From: a virus | DNA: 27,980 nt | IMG/VR virus record: IMGVR_UViG_3300003690_000127 | Coordinates: 1 to 27,980 of that record | Reading direction: 5' to 3' (one strand) | Shown here: piece after piece, positions 6,196 to 16,290 of the stretch | How the letters are laid out: each line of letters starts with the position of its first letter | Numbering within the stretch: the stretch's first letter is position 1 | Notes under the pieces: generated by a model | Database searches by the model: none | Seen by the model: only the letters and a program-made list of their open reading frames with translations | What the model was told of the DNA's origin: nothing | Made by a program: the position numbers and the translations under genes

Positions 6196-9100
6196 TATTC
6201 CTCTTCCTCAATATGCAATAAAGGTAAATTTCTAAAGTGAGTATCAATATAATTTCTTAATTGTTCTATAACCTCCCGTGGAATATCCTGTTCTCTGACT
6301 TTATAATTTGCTTCAAAATTGTTAGATATCTCAGGAGGGATAAACATTCCAACTCTATCCTCTAACACACTATCTACAATAGCCATACCAAAGTTTGGAT
6401 CTATTTTTTTCATACCTTCATGGCTCAGAATTTCATGAATTTGGGGTAGTCCCACAGTTCTTTTCACAACCCTACCACCAACTACTTCCTGATAACTAAA
6501 CTTACTGGCTTTCTGAAGACCAATAGCCAATTTCTGTTGTTCCCTGAAAGATCTTATTATAATATCATCAACTTTTTCATAGAATTCGTTAAGCCTTGCT
6601 GGATTATTCCAGTCATAGCCAGCAGCTCCCTTTCCAACCTCACCTCTAAGAAGCTGTGTAAGTTCTTTATTTATTCTATTTATCTCACCACCCGTTTTGG
6701 CCACAGCAAATTGCAAAGACCTATTATAATCATAGGTACGCATACCAATACCATAATGACGCATCTTCCTTTGTTCTGGATCATCTGGAAATCCAGACCT
6801 AGTTCTTCCAATGGAAGGTTCACCACCGGCACGTTCCGTATGAATTCTTGAGCTTTCAATAGCATCCAAGTGTTGTCGAATGGCAGTTGCCGATCCCGGC
6901 TCAAATGTCTCATAGATCAAACCCGGTTTAGAACCCCCCACAAATGGAACATCTTCAAACGGAACGCCAAATATTTCTTCTACCCATCCCACATGAGGAT
7001 CTTTTCCCCTCTTGCCTGTGGCGTACTCAAATATTCCTTGAGTTACCAATGATGGAGTAAGAATAGGCTTTGCAACAACACCCATCTCTTCAATAAATTG
7101 TAAAGCTTGATCCTTGGCCTGATCCCATGTTATTTTTCCCTGTCCTGCCTTTATTAATGGTAATATGCCATGATTCAGAAAAGAGTAAACCATCTGTTTA
7201 GTAGCATCAATAGGATCATTTCGACTTATATCAACATAGGGAACTTGAATATGATTCCTATCTTTAGGATTTTTCTGGGCAGGACCAGTATATAATTTTT
7301 GAGTATGTTTAGCATATATTGGAGCACTTTCTTCCATAAAGTCTTCATCGTCTGCGGTAATTCCATTTCGTATCCTGCTCTGCAAATACAATGCATCCCC
7401 TGCCAATGCAGCTCCTACCACTCCTCCCAGACGTTCAGCACCTATACGCATCAACTGTAGATTTCCAGTTGTTACACCTTGCCAACTATCAGTTATTGCA
7501 TATTTCAGGGCATTCTTGCTAACTCTGATACTCTCAGTCAGGAAAGAAGGGAAGGCTGTCATAGGCAGCGTTCTTCTGGCAATTTTTATGGACATTGGAA
7601 TACGACCATAGGTGGGAAGAGTATCCTTGACTCTCTCGGCAGCAAATGATTTAAGTTCAGCTTCCGGCATCTTGGGAAATGCTTTTCGATATCTGGCTAA
7701 TTCTGCATAGTAATTATAAGCTTTGAAAATTCCATCTTCTGCTCTGTATGCTCTTCCAATACCTCTATACTTCTTTCCCAACCATTTTGTCATACCCTTG
7801 CCGCCTTCCTCAGAAAGACTAGACAAGTTATTAAAAGCACGTAGAAAATATTCTTGGTTAACACCACTATCTAGCAATCCAAGTGCTTGCAGTTCTTCAT
7901 ACTCCTTCATATTTATCTTGACTCTGTTTCCATAAAGTTTAACAAGATCACCCATACGAGGATTCTTTCCTAGCATTGCTCCCACCACACGCCCAGCACC
8001 CCTAAGATGGGTATGAGTTCTAAGACCTAGCGGAAGAAAATTTCCATTGGCCATAGAAAAAAGGAAATTTCCCTGTATGTTAATTAGATGTGTAGGATGA
8101 GACATAATTGTCTTCATACCGGCAGCAACAGCGTTTGCACGATATATATGCCCCCACACCCCTTTAGGATTTTCTCCCTCTTTCATAACTCTTGTGAGAG
8201 TCTTCTGGAAAGATGGTGTTGTCAAGATATTTGCCAGGGGATTTGACCCAACACTTTTCAAATAGTTATTTGCTATATCTGATAATTTTCCAGTAAATTC
8301 AAAGGGAGTATCTTTACCAGCTTTCGGAATATAAAATAAATTCTTTCCATAGGGAGATTCCGCAATGGTCTTTATACTATTTGCAAATTCATTTTCAGCC
8401 AAGACCCTGGCCTGTTTACGTATTGTTGATCTGAACCTCTGGGCTGGATCAGAAACCTCTCTGTAGAGAGCTTTTAAATCTTCCGGTATGGCTTTTCTTC
8501 TTGTTAGAATTTTACCTAGTTGATGGCCCTTCACAACATTGGAAGCACCGGGAACCATCATCTCAAGAAAATCCATCTCTCCTTCTTTTATATTATTTAT
8601 AAACTCTCTCAATCTTACATTAATTTCATGATTACTTAGATCCTTACCCCGACTATCCTTGACATTAGCCTTATACCATTTACGTGCAGAATTAAGAGCT
8701 TCCATTGCCTCCACATCAGTGGCACGGGGTTTTCCCGTAGCTTTCGCATCTTTATTTAAAATTCTCTTGATAGATTTAAGCCATGCAGGATTAGAAAACA
8801 GTTCGTAGTCTGTGGAAATATAAAATCCTAGGTTATTATCCAGTCTTCCTACCAGATCCTTTCCCGGTATTCCCTCCTTTATGACCTCCTTTATGATAAG
8901 ACGGGTATAGTCATCCACCATGCCACGCATGTTAACAATTTGTTCTTGTACTTCCGTTGGAAGCTTGGCCATGGCCTGTGCTTGAGATTCTTCAGCTCTG
9001 GTCTTGACATCCCCTGGAGTTCTGTGTTTCCACAGATTACGAGCTGTCTCTCCTTTTCGACCAGACATACTAAACCTGACTTTTCTAAAAGCCTTCAGCT

Positions 9101-10406
9101 CTGTCTTTTCTTTGGCAGTTCTCTGAGCCGGTTTCTTCTTTAAAATATTTTGTATTCTTTTAGGAAAGGCACCTCCCTCAGTCCCTAGAGATCTTCCCAA
9201 GGCTGTATTCAGTATGGCAATTTCATCATCAGTAAAATTTTTCAGTTTCTTTTTGAAAGTCTTTTCCAAAGAACGAATAAAAAGATTGGATTGATTCTTC
9301 AGTTTAGCTTCTGCCTCAGTTGACCGGCCACTCTTTCTTTCATAAGCTCTGAAAGTTAGACGATCCAGACCTTGGCGAGAGCCAGCCCACTTTCCAAAAA
9401 GACCACCCTCTTTACCAACCTTGGGATCTCCCAGAATTTTAACAGGTTGCTCCATTCTGACCCTGTGTTCATAATCTCCAGCAGGTCCACGCACTACCTG
9501 GGTTTCCACAATACCGCCTGTATCGTCCTGGGGAGCTTTTAATATGTTATCTTCCTTGGCCTTTACCTTTCCCCTTATACCTTTAAATCCTGCTATAGCC
9601 CCCTGAACCAGACCTTCAGTTGCCAGTCCCAGACCAGCCGCCTCAACAGCTTTCTTGAGAAGTTTCAATGCAGAAGAATCATTCTCGTCTATTGCAAGTA
9701 TTTCCAGAGGTGCCGCTGTCTCAGGAAATTGGGTCACCAAAAACTTAGCCAGATTTTCATTTTTGTCCGATAAGAGAAGATCAGCAGCTACAAAACCGGA
9801 AGTTCTTCTAGTTACACCACCAAGCCTTGGCAATAGAAGACCAATCGCTCTGGTTGCTCCAGCCGTTCCCAGACCTAGAGATGCTATAAGTCCAGTTACT
9901 TCTTCAGCCGTTGTGGTTGCCGGATCAAATGTCTGTTTCAGAGTATCCCAAGTATCACGGGTATATTTATTTTTAGATAAATAATCATCAAAGTCTTGCA
10001 TCTCATCTGAAATTGTTTTCTCAAGTTCTGGCGCAACTGACTCTAAAGCCATACCTCCCAACTGAATAATACCCTTACCAGCACCTCCCAGACCAGCCTG
10101 GATAGCTTTGCTGGGAAACTTCAATATGGACTGGAATGTACTCTCTTCCGTCTCTCTGAGATGTGCTGGCATGTACTTGTGTGCACTGGCAAGTGGAATA
10201 CCCTCATACATCTCCCTCATCTCAAAATATTTTTTCTCTGCTGCAAGAGCTTTATCTACAGCTTCATTCCACTCATCTTCTTCAACATCATGTACCTTCT
10301 CTAAATACTCAGCCATCTGCTCTGGAAGCAACTTTCCATGAGCAAGCTGAGTATTCACATCTTTCGATATGTCAGTAAATCTTCCGGTATCGTAGTTGAG
10401 AGTCAT
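6195..10406 (-). CDS. Large internal-virion / DNA-ejection-like protein (1403 aa)
   Basis: This is the largest gene in the window. It starts MTLNYDTGRFTDISKDVNTQ and has a charged helical N-terminus, then two Gly-rich hydrophobic stretches (about 95-125 and 180-200). Long basic helical regions follow, with a region of many His/Gly/aromatics (HPTHLINIQGNFLFSMANGN) near 770-790 and an acidic tail ending LLHIEEEE. I see no catalytic lysozyme or transglycosylase motif. Size, composition, the neighbouring 668-aa Gly-rich protein and the position just before the lysis cassette match inner-core ejection proteins of T7-like and marine podoviruses, which enter the cell envelope during DNA delivery. 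The part from about 770 to 980 recalls 'large polyvalent protein' domains, which is a weak impression. Its stop overlaps the next start (TAATG). Confidence 0.6.
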   Translation of the reverse strand: MTLNYDTGRFTDISKDVNTQLAHGKLLPEQMAEYLEKVHDVEEDEWNEAVDKALAAEKKYFEMREMYEGIPLASAHKYMPAHLRETEESTFQSILKFPSKAIQAGLGGAGKGIIQLGGMALESVAPELEKTISDEMQDFDDYLSKNKYTRDTWDTLKQTFDPATTTAEEVTGLIASLGLGTAGATRAIGLLLPRLGGVTRRTSGFVAADLLLSDKNENLAKFLVTQFPETAAPLEILAIDENDSSALKLLKKAVEAAGLGLATEGLVQGAIAGFKGIRGKVKAKEDNILKAPQDDTGGIVETQVVRGPAGDYEHRVRMEQPVKILGDPKVGKEGGLFGKWAGSRQGLDRLTFRAYERKSGRSTEAEAKLKNQSNLFIRSLEKTFKKKLKNFTDDEIAILNTALGRSLGTEGGAFPKRIQNILKKKPAQRTAKEKTELKAFRKVRFSMSGRKGETARNLWKHRTPGDVKTRAEESQAQAMAKLPTEVQEQIVNMRGMVDDYTRLIIKEVIKEGIPGKDLVGRLDNNLGFYISTDYELFSNPAWLKSIKRILNKDAKATGKPRATDVEAMEALNSARKWYKANVKDSRGKDLSNHEINVRLREFINNIKEGEMDFLEMMVPGASNVVKGHQLGKILTRRKAIPEDLKALYREVSDPAQRFRSTIRKQARVLAENEFANSIKTIAESPYGKNLFYIPKAGKDTPFEFTGKLSDIANNYLKSVGSNPLANILTTPSFQKTLTRVMKEGENPKGVWGHIYRANAVAAGMKTIMSHPTHLINIQGNFLFSMANGNFLPLGLRTHTHLRGAGRVVGAMLGKNPRMGDLVKLYGNRVKINMKEYEELQALGLLDSGVNQEYFLRAFNNLSSLSEEGGKGMTKWLGKKYRGIGRAYRAEDGIFKAYNYYAELARYRKAFPKMPEAELKSFAAERVKDTLPTYGRIPMSIKIARRTLPMTAFPSFLTESIRVSKNALKYAITDSWQGVTTGNLQLMRIGAERLGGVVGAALAGDALYLQSRIRNGITADDEDFMEESAPIYAKHTQKLYTGPAQKNPKDRNHIQVPYVDISRNDPIDATKQMVYSFLNHGILPLIKAGQGKITWDQAKDQALQFIEEMGVVAKPILTPSLVTQGIFEYATGKRGKDPHVGWVEEIFGVPFEDVPFVGGSKPGLIYETFEPGSATAIRQHLDAIESSRIHTERAGGEPSIGRTRSGFPDDPEQRKMRHYGIGMRTYDYNRSLQFAVAKTGGEINRINKELTQLLRGEVGKGAAGYDWNNPARLNEFYEKVDDIIIRSFREQQKLAIGLQKASKFSYQEVVGGRVVKRTVGLPQIHEILSHEGMKKIDPNFGMAIVDSVLEDRVGMFIPPEISNNFEANYKVREQDIPREVIEQLRNYIDTHFRNLPLLHIEEEE

Positions 10407-10420
10407 TTAAGACAGTTCCG

Positions 10421-12427
10421 TTATTGTGTTGTGGGGATTCGTGTTGGACTTGTAGAAACTGCTGGTGTTCCTACTGTGGACAAAGTAGGTGGTGTTCTAG
10501 AAGATTGTGTCTGCATAGCCGCTAGATTTTGAGTTATCTTCCCCTCATCTTGAAGATCAGCTTTGGCTTTACCAACTGCTTCAAGTTCGTCATCACCCTC
10601 TGCCAGATATTTAGCCGTCCTGTTTTCCAGCAATCCAATTATTCTTGTAAATTCTTTCATAGATTTACTGTCAACTTTGGCGTCCTTCTTTCCTTGCCAT
10701 TTACCATCTATCCATATAAGATTTGTACCAGCAAGCATATTTGCATGATCCCGCATACTGTTATACATTGTTGCCGAATATTTACCTATCTTTGATCTAT
10801 TTTTCAATTGCTGAACCATGAGTGCCTTCTTGACATCCATTTGAGATTCAAGCTCTTTCAGATCCAGAGCCATTTCCTGCTCTCTCTCTTTTTGAGTCAA
10901 AGCTTTTGATGCCGCCAGACGCTCCTTTAAAGGACCAGCCACAGGTATATTCCCACCTATAGATTCTCCTGTAGCACCTAGAAAATCTGCCAACGGACCA
11001 AGAAACGGATCTCTCTGACGAGCAATCCTATACTTTTCTCTTACATCTCTCTCTTTCTTGAAATGGTCGGTAAGCGTCTCAAGAAGAGAGGATAACCCCA
11101 CTCTTGAAGTACCACTACCACTACCACCTACCCACGGTTTCATTGTATAGTGAGGTAAGGTTGATTTTGGGCTACTAGATCTAGGCGGCACCGGCATTCC
11201 GGCTATATGACTACCCACTCTACCGGCACGTTGTCTTGCAACTAATCCACCTTCAGCCAGTGAATAGTTCCTTCCTGGTGGTCCGAACTGCCCTGTGCCA
11301 GCAGCAACTCCACTGCCGACACTGCCGCCACCACCAAAGGCGCCGGGATTACCCAGATATGCTGATCCCAGTTGCACACCAGCACCCAGAAGTTGCTGCC
11401 CAAAACTTGGACCCTTCGGCCCTCTCGTTATCGACTCCTGATTTGCCAAAAAACCTGTGGGCATACCATAGACAAGACCAGAGTATTTTTGTAGTTGTTG
11501 TTCAGGGAATTGCTTCCTTTCTGCATATCTACGATAAAGATCATCAAGTTGTGATTGTTCAAATTGTCGCTTCTGTTCACCCACCTGTGTTCCCAGACCA
11601 AGTTCTGAAACCTGAGTGCCATATATGTCTTTTCCTATACCCCGCACATCACCAGCACCAGTTCTTTGCCGGGTTCTCTGTTCCGCCAATCGTTGTTGAG
11701 CATCTTGCCATGCTCTTTCAGATCCCCTAGTTTGAATAGCAGCCAGATTTTCCAGATGACCTTTTTCACGTTCCGCTGCCTGTACACCCATTCGAGATCC
11801 CAGACCTGACATTCCACCAGCCCCAACACCCTTTGCCTCAAAACCAGCCGTGCCAACATCGAAAGCTTTTTGAGCTTGCTTCCTTTCCAGATCAGTCACA
11901 GCTTGTTGATAGGGACTCATCAAACCTTGAATTTCCCCTGCTGTGGGCGCTGCCGCCGCTCCCCTATAACCTGCCAAAGCTTCTTCAAGATAGGGTTCTT
12001 GAGTTCCCATTAACGAAAGCAAACCTTCCTGGGCAGCCTTTTGTTCAGCACTTATGGGAGCAATTCGTTCTCCTGGATACTCTTCATATCCTGCCTCTTC
12101 CTGTTCTTCCATACGTGTTCTGGCACGTCCAAGAATATCCTGGACATAAGGTTTAAGTGCTTCAGGAATATCAGCCTTGGTATATTTTTCGGTTTCTGGC
12201 CTATCTCCCCCACCAAAGTACTGGGGAAGTTCAGTAATCTCATTGATAGTTCCAGCACCGCCCAAAGATTTAAGAACCTTGGCCTCAAAAGAATTAATAT
12301 GTGCCAGCTCCACATCATCATGATTACCATATCCAGCAATATCCTTGTACAGTTCCTTAAATAACTGTACCTTTTCCTTGGCAGAATAGGTATCAATAAT
12401 AAATTTAAAATTAGATTTTAGAGTCAT
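10421..12427 (-). CDS. Internal virion / ejection-type structural protein (668 aa)
   Basis: The N-terminus (MTLKSNFKFIIDTY) is helical and charged. From about residue 110 the protein is rich in Gln, Glu, Ala and Gly, with long helices such as SPYQQAVTDLERKQAQKAFD and RGSERAWQDAQQRLAEQRTR. A segment LYRRYAERKQFPEQQLQKYS leading into SGLVYGMPTG follows, a pattern I associate with DNA-transfer/ejection proteins of podoviruses. Next come a Gly-rich stretch with FGGGGSVGSG, a Pro/Ser linker (PVPPRSSSPKS) and a charged helical C-terminal third. It lies 14 bases upstream of the 1403-aa gene and 1 base after the GNAT-like gene (TGATATG). It is probably partner to the 1403-aa protein in the ejection core; this is inference from composition and order. 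Confidence 0.55.
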   Translation of the reverse strand: MTLKSNFKFIIDTYSAKEKVQLFKELYKDIAGYGNHDDVELAHINSFEAKVLKSLGGAGTINEITELPQYFGGGDRPETEKYTKADIPEALKPYVQDILGRARTRMEEQEEAGYEEYPGERIAPISAEQKAAQEGLLSLMGTQEPYLEEALAGYRGAAAAPTAGEIQGLMSPYQQAVTDLERKQAQKAFDVGTAGFEAKGVGAGGMSGLGSRMGVQAAEREKGHLENLAAIQTRGSERAWQDAQQRLAEQRTRQRTGAGDVRGIGKDIYGTQVSELGLGTQVGEQKRQFEQSQLDDLYRRYAERKQFPEQQLQKYSGLVYGMPTGFLANQESITRGPKGPSFGQQLLGAGVQLGSAYLGNPGAFGGGGSVGSGVAAGTGQFGPPGRNYSLAEGGLVARQRAGRVGSHIAGMPVPPRSSSPKSTLPHYTMKPWVGGSGSGTSRVGLSSLLETLTDHFKKERDVREKYRIARQRDPFLGPLADFLGATGESIGGNIPVAGPLKERLAASKALTQKEREQEMALDLKELESQMDVKKALMVQQLKNRSKIGKYSATMYNSMRDHANMLAGTNLIWIDGKWQGKKDAKVDSKSMKEFTRIIGLLENRTAKYLAEGDDELEAVGKAKADLQDEGKITQNLAAMQTQSSRTPPTLSTVGTPAVSTSPTRIPTTQ

Positions 12428-12428
12428 A

Positions 12429-12860
12429 TCAATTCACTTCCCTTGTTAAGACAGTACAATATTTTTCAAAGCCTTCTTTTGGTAGCACCCTGGCCCAACC
12501 ATCTCTGGCCAAGATCTCAAATCTTTCGACATTATTAGCTCTGGCAAACCTGATCAATTCAGAATCTTCATCCCAACAGTATTTAAGCCATTTATCCATT
12601 GTGTTTTTCTTGGAAGACCCTAGAACTACTCTAAGTCTTCTTTCTCTGGGATAGTCCACAAATTCTGTTGTTGCCGCAAGCATAATACCATCCTCTTTAT
12701 TACCTACCACCCACAAATCCATCTGACCACCACGCAACCACCCTTCCACATCTTCTATCGTAAACTCTCCCAGATTTCGGTCAACCGATAACTGAAGAAG
12801 ATCTTTAACATGGGGCCAGACAATATCAACTGCATTTGTTTCTATTCTTATTAAAGTCAT
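12429..12860 (-). CDS. GNAT-like (acetyltransferase-fold) phage protein
   Basis: The 143-residue protein follows the pattern of small GNAT-like proteins beside internal-virion genes in T7-like and marine phages. It has an N-terminal helical part with TIEDVEGWLRGGQMDLWVVG (about 34-53), a central strand with TTEFVDYPRERRLRVVLGSS, and a C-terminal RFARANNVERFEILARDGWA segment followed by LPKEGFEKYCTVLTREV. The second half fits the GNAT strand-helix pair (the GRxGWxRxLxxxGF-like end). The acetyl-CoA loop is not clearly canonical, so catalysis is uncertain and a virion or assembly role is possible. It starts adjacent to the stop of the Pro-rich gene (TAGATG). Confidence 0.6.
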   Translation of the reverse strand: MTLIRIETNAVDIVWPHVKDLLQLSVDRNLGEFTIEDVEGWLRGGQMDLWVVGNKEDGIMLAATTEFVDYPRERRLRVVLGSSKKNTMDKWLKYCWDEDSELIRFARANNVERFEILARDGWARVLPKEGFEKYCTVLTREVN

Positions 12861-13631
12861 CTACGCCTTATCTAGGAGCGAACGAAGTGAGGCCAGACCA
12901 TCAATTTCCTTGGGTTGTTTATCATTTCCCGTGGCCTCACGCCTAACATTTTTAACGGTCTCGTCCAGAATATCAGCACCTTCATCTGCATTTCCATTTC
13001 CAAGAAGAGACACAGCATCGGCTGGCCAAACATATTCCTTGGGACTAACTGCCAGAGTACCTACTTTTTTATTATCTTCATTGATTGGCATATATACATT
13101 ATCTTCCATTCCATGACCATCCCCCGGAACCCTTCCTGAGAACTTACCACCAACAGCCAACTCTATCAGACCACCTCTTGCTGCTTCCAGTTGAATATCA
13201 ACTTCCGGTCCAAATCTTGAAGGTTCCATCTCTCCAATAACATCTCTGTATGTTGGCTCTTCCATAGGTAATGGAACCTCACTGGGAATCTCCGATCCTA
13301 TGCCAAGTTTTTCACCTATGTTGGTGGGCTGTGAAGCCAACCATCTGGCCATTACCACCTGCATTGCAATCGTTGGTTCTGGCATGGTAAATAAAGTTTG
13401 ATGCACAGTGGGCTGTTGCTGCATTGGAGGTGGACCCATAGGAGGTGCAGGAGTAGGACTCATTGGCGGTCCTGGCATTCCCGGAGGCGGTCCTGCTGGT
13501 CCTGGAGGGGGCATGGGCATACCTCCTGCCTGGGTCGCACCCATAGGAGCCTGTCCCATATACCGCATATCATCTCTGGGTGTCTCAGTCTCGACCGTCT
13601 CTTGAAATTCAAGTAAATCTTGTAAAGCCAT
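12861..13631 (-). CDS. Proline-rich structural protein with phage 'EYVWPADAVSLLGNGN' domain
   Basis: The 256-residue protein has a short acidic N-terminus and then a Pro/Gly/Met-rich, collagen-like region (about 30-75, with PPPGPAGPPPG and similar repeats). The C-terminal half carries GKFSGRVPGDGHGMEDNVYM and then AVSPKEYVWPADAVSLLGNG. The latter recalls a motif common in marine phage virion proteins (xGxGDGxxDxIpaxI...LSdGEfVvpadvVsxLGNG), here with SPKEYV for the usual SDGEFV. The role is unknown, possibly a small structural or tail-associated protein. It starts with a TAATG overlap at 13631. The flexible Pro-rich stretch may act as a linker. Confidence 0.6.
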   Translation of the reverse strand: MALQDLLEFQETVETETPRDDMRYMGQAPMGATQAGGMPMPPPGPAGPPPGMPGPPMSPTPAPPMGPPPMQQQPTVHQTLFTMPEPTIAMQVVMARWLASQPTNIGEKLGIGSEIPSEVPLPMEEPTYRDVIGEMEPSRFGPEVDIQLEAARGGLIELAVGGKFSGRVPGDGHGMEDNVYMPINEDNKKVGTLAVSPKEYVWPADAVSLLGNGNADEGADILDETVKNVRREATGNDKQPKEIDGLASLRSLLDKA

Positions 13632-13834
13632 TATTTTAATCTTCCATAATTAGATTGAGGAGAAGTTTGCTCTGCGATAAAGTTACTACTATTATACCCT
13701 ATCTTCTTCATTTTCGCAAATTGTTGTTTTTCATCCAGCCTTCTACGAGAAGGATCAACAGCTTGTCCAGTATTGTAGTTACCTTGGAGTGTGCTTTCAT
13801 TGACCAATTTGAAATGCTCTGCAATTGTTGTCAT
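13631..13834 (-). CDS. Small hypothetical structural-region protein (67 aa)
   Basis: The frame remains open to 13852, but the start is best placed at the ATG at 13834, whose A is shared with the TAA of the upstream gene (TAATG). This gives a product beginning MTTIAEHFKLVNESTLQGNY. The protein is polar and mixed-charge, with DPSRRRLDEKQQFAKMKKIG in the middle and a Ser/Asn/Gln-rich C-terminus. There is no hydrophobic segment and no recognised motif. Both ends overlap their neighbours by TAATG, which supports it as a real co-translated gene between the nozzle region and the Pro-rich gene. Function is unknown. Confidence 0.65.
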   Translation of the reverse strand: MTTIAEHFKLVNESTLQGNYNTGQAVDPSRRRLDEKQQFAKMKKIGYNSSNFIAEQTSPQSNYGRLK

Positions 13835-14109
13835 TAGAAAAAATCCTTCCAAGATGTTTCTGAACCTAGACTTACATATCCCCTGAACTTACCAGCACTG
13901 GCAGCGTATGCTATGTCACCCTTCCTGGGTCTACCTATACTTCCCACTGTCACAACCGTATAAATATTTGTAGTCGGGGCTGAATCTATTTCTCCGTCTC
14001 TGATTGCAAGTTCAGTGGCTAGTAAAGCTCCCCATTGTTGTATCTCTTCATACATCGCTCTTATATTATCAGTAGGCATATTAATAGGTAAGACAGGGTA
14101 CTGTGCCAT
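13834..14109 (-). CDS. Small hypothetical virion-region protein (91 aa)
   Basis: The product starts MAQYPVLPINMPTDNIRAMY and has a short helix (EEIQQWGALLATELAIRDGE, about 21-40). A β-rich C-terminal half follows, with VTVGSIGRPRKGDIAYAASA and GYVSLGSETSWKDFF, suggesting a small β-sandwich or barrel. It directly follows the nozzle-like gene with a TAATG overlap at 14109 and couples by TAATG into the next. This position suits a small tail or fibre-attachment component. I do not recognise a family. Confidence 0.65.
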   Translation of the reverse strand: MAQYPVLPINMPTDNIRAMYEEIQQWGALLATELAIRDGEIDSAPTTNIYTVVTVGSIGRPRKGDIAYAASAGKFRGYVSLGSETSWKDFF

Positions 14110-16289
14110 TAGCGTCCTCCATCAGCTTGGAGAGCTAATCTGATTGATCCCCAACGCCAACTGGAATTATTGGATGCACACGAAACTCTAATCTTTGCTT
14201 GTCTACCCCTAGACCTGAAGTCCACCTTCTGGGTAGCTCCGGTAATATCAAATTCCTTGGTAATGCTTTCCAAACTCTCAGGAAATTGTTTGGTTATAAC
14301 TTTCATTTTGATTTTACCAGTACTGATATCATAATCAGGAATAACCCTGTCCATGAACATAAGCGCATTACCATCCGCAATATCGAAATCAGCAGATTCT
14401 ACATATGATATTAAGGTCTCATCTCCACTTCCAGTGAAAACTTCTTCAGGTTCATTATTATAAATATTATTTCCAGAGGCCGTTACACCAGTTGTGATTG
14501 TATTACCAAATACTTCCATGTCGTTGAATGTCGTAAATAATGTCTCTCCATATACCCAGTACCCATCATCTGGAGAGAAAATAACATAACTATCACATTC
14601 CGTACTATCCGAGGAGGGATACAACCATATTATTTCCCTGAACTCTGAATTGATTCCAGCAAATACTTTATCATAATAGGAAGCGTTTATTCTATTGAAT
14701 ATATATCTACGAACTGTGCAATTCAGGGTCTTTACTTGACCAGCATTGGAATAGAAATTATCATATCCCATCCAGTATGTGACACCATTATAGTCAATAC
14801 CTGCATGAGGACCAATCAATCCACAGTTGGTACCTAGCTGTTGAAATTTAAATGTGAAAGGAGGACCAGCAAATGACATCAACCACAAAGCATTATCAGT
14901 CCATATATTAATGGCATTTCTTCCTCGTACACCACCTACAATTTTAGTACCATCTGTCAACACTACTTCCCCGGATGTTGTACTCAGGGAGGGAACCCAG
15001 TTAGTTCTGTCATCCTGATCAGACCAGCGAACCAGCATTGGATTGAATGTTCCACTCACCGTGGCATCCGCTGCATATTCATTAGCACCCAAGGCAATCA
15101 GATGTCGATCATTGGGAGATACAATAATTGAGTTAACACTGATTGGAGATGTAGCAATAGATGTCGCTCTGCTGGGAGTTACAGAAGCATCTGTATCAAA
15201 ATAAAATATATTACTTCCTCTCCGATTGGCTATTACATCCTCACCCCAGTTATCCAGGCTCCACTGTCCAATTTCAATTACCAGACCTGATGCACTTGCA
15301 GAGGCAGGTTCATCCCAAGCCCTGTAGGGAGAGCCTATACTTCCTGCTACTTGAGGATAGATCCTGGCAGTCATTGCCAAATTGGATGTGGCACTCTCGT
15401 CGGCTGATGCAGCCGTATTAACACTCACAATAATCTGTGTGCTATTAATAGATACAATGGTAAATTCTGGTCCTCCCACATCGACAGATCCTACTGAAGA
15501 TTGACTGAGAATAAGATTACCTCCCACAGTGACTGGATGAGCAGCCGCACTCACAGGTATAAATATTACAGTATCACTGGCAACTCCATTATGAGCAGCA
15601 GCACAAGAGACAGTCACCAGTGTATTACCTATGTTTGTAGTTATCTTGCTAATACCTACCGAAGTGGGATCAGCAGCATTATATGCAGCAGCCGTGTAGC
15701 CCACTCCAGCAGCAGCCACTGAACTACCCGTGGGAATATAGTAATTGAATGTGGCCGATCCAGCATCACTCTCAGTTGAGTCAGCATTGGCACTCACACT
15801 GATTGTAAAGACAGCTCCACTCACAACGGAAGTAATAGGATAAACATTCCCACTCAGACTTACATTACTGCTTCCAATTGCTGCAACAAGGGAAGTAAAG
15901 TAGACATAATCTCCCACAGCCCGGTCGTGAGCAGCATCAGAACAACATACTCTGGTACTCCCAGAAGAAGTTCCAAAACAATTGGCTAATGTCACAGCAG
16001 TTGTTATTGGTGTTATATCATATATCCGATCTCCATCATGTTCATATAGTTTATCAGGAGTACCAAAGATTGCCCTGGATTTAGAATCTATACCTGTCCA
16101 ACTAATCAAATCTCTACCAGATCCATCAAAGACAGTGCTGGTTCTCACCTCATAGCCACGCATATTTTCAGGACGACCAGCACGGAACCGTACACGATTA
16201 CCGTCATACCAGCGGCCCTCTTCCGCATATTGCGTAGTTTCTCTATTGAAACCTTGCTGGAAATCGAATTTTTTTAGTTCTGCTGCCAT
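14109..16289 (-). CDS. Tail nozzle/stabilisation-like structural protein (P22 gp10-like layout)
   Basis: The 726-residue protein begins MAAELKKFDFQQGFNRETTQ, then YDGNRVRFRAGRPENMRGYE, the short leader typical of the tail 'needle-plug/nozzle' proteins of P22-like and marine podoviruses. Residues about 95-330 form an inserted Ser/Thr/Ala/Val-rich β region. WSLDNWGEDVIANRRGSNIF, DRTNWVPSLS, a GVRGRNAINIWTDNALW segment and a GLIGPHAGIDYNGVTYWMGY segment then resemble propeller blades. The end has IRVSCASNNSSWRWGSIRLA. I therefore infer a role in the lower tail tube, plugging DNA after packaging. The homology is by layout and short motifs only. It lies 1 base after the collar fibre gene. Confidence 0.65.
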   Translation of the reverse strand: MAAELKKFDFQQGFNRETTQYAEEGRWYDGNRVRFRAGRPENMRGYEVRTSTVFDGSGRDLISWTGIDSKSRAIFGTPDKLYEHDGDRIYDITPITTAVTLANCFGTSSGSTRVCCSDAAHDRAVGDYVYFTSLVAAIGSSNVSLSGNVYPITSVVSGAVFTISVSANADSTESDAGSATFNYYIPTGSSVAAAGVGYTAAAYNAADPTSVGISKITTNIGNTLVTVSCAAAHNGVASDTVIFIPVSAAAHPVTVGGNLILSQSSVGSVDVGGPEFTIVSINSTQIIVSVNTAASADESATSNLAMTARIYPQVAGSIGSPYRAWDEPASASASGLVIEIGQWSLDNWGEDVIANRRGSNIFYFDTDASVTPSRATSIATSPISVNSIIVSPNDRHLIALGANEYAADATVSGTFNPMLVRWSDQDDRTNWVPSLSTTSGEVVLTDGTKIVGGVRGRNAINIWTDNALWLMSFAGPPFTFKFQQLGTNCGLIGPHAGIDYNGVTYWMGYDNFYSNAGQVKTLNCTVRRYIFNRINASYYDKVFAGINSEFREIIWLYPSSDSTECDSYVIFSPDDGYWVYGETLFTTFNDMEVFGNTITTGVTASGNNIYNNEPEEVFTGSGDETLISYVESADFDIADGNALMFMDRVIPDYDISTGKIKMKVITKQFPESLESITKEFDITGATQKVDFRSRGRQAKIRVSCASNNSSWRWGSIRLALQADGGR

Positions 16290-16290
16290 A

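Noticed and set aside
6195-10406. Lysozyme or transglycosylase domain in the large virion protein, as in T7 gp16
   Set aside because: No catalytic Glu/Ser-Gln/Tyr pattern of a soluble lytic transglycosylase could be found by reading, so no enzyme activity is claimed.
11236-12364. Several 107-164-aa plus-strand frames opposite the 668-aa protein
   Set aside because: They are antisense shadows of a well-supported minus-strand gene that continues through tight junctions on both sides.
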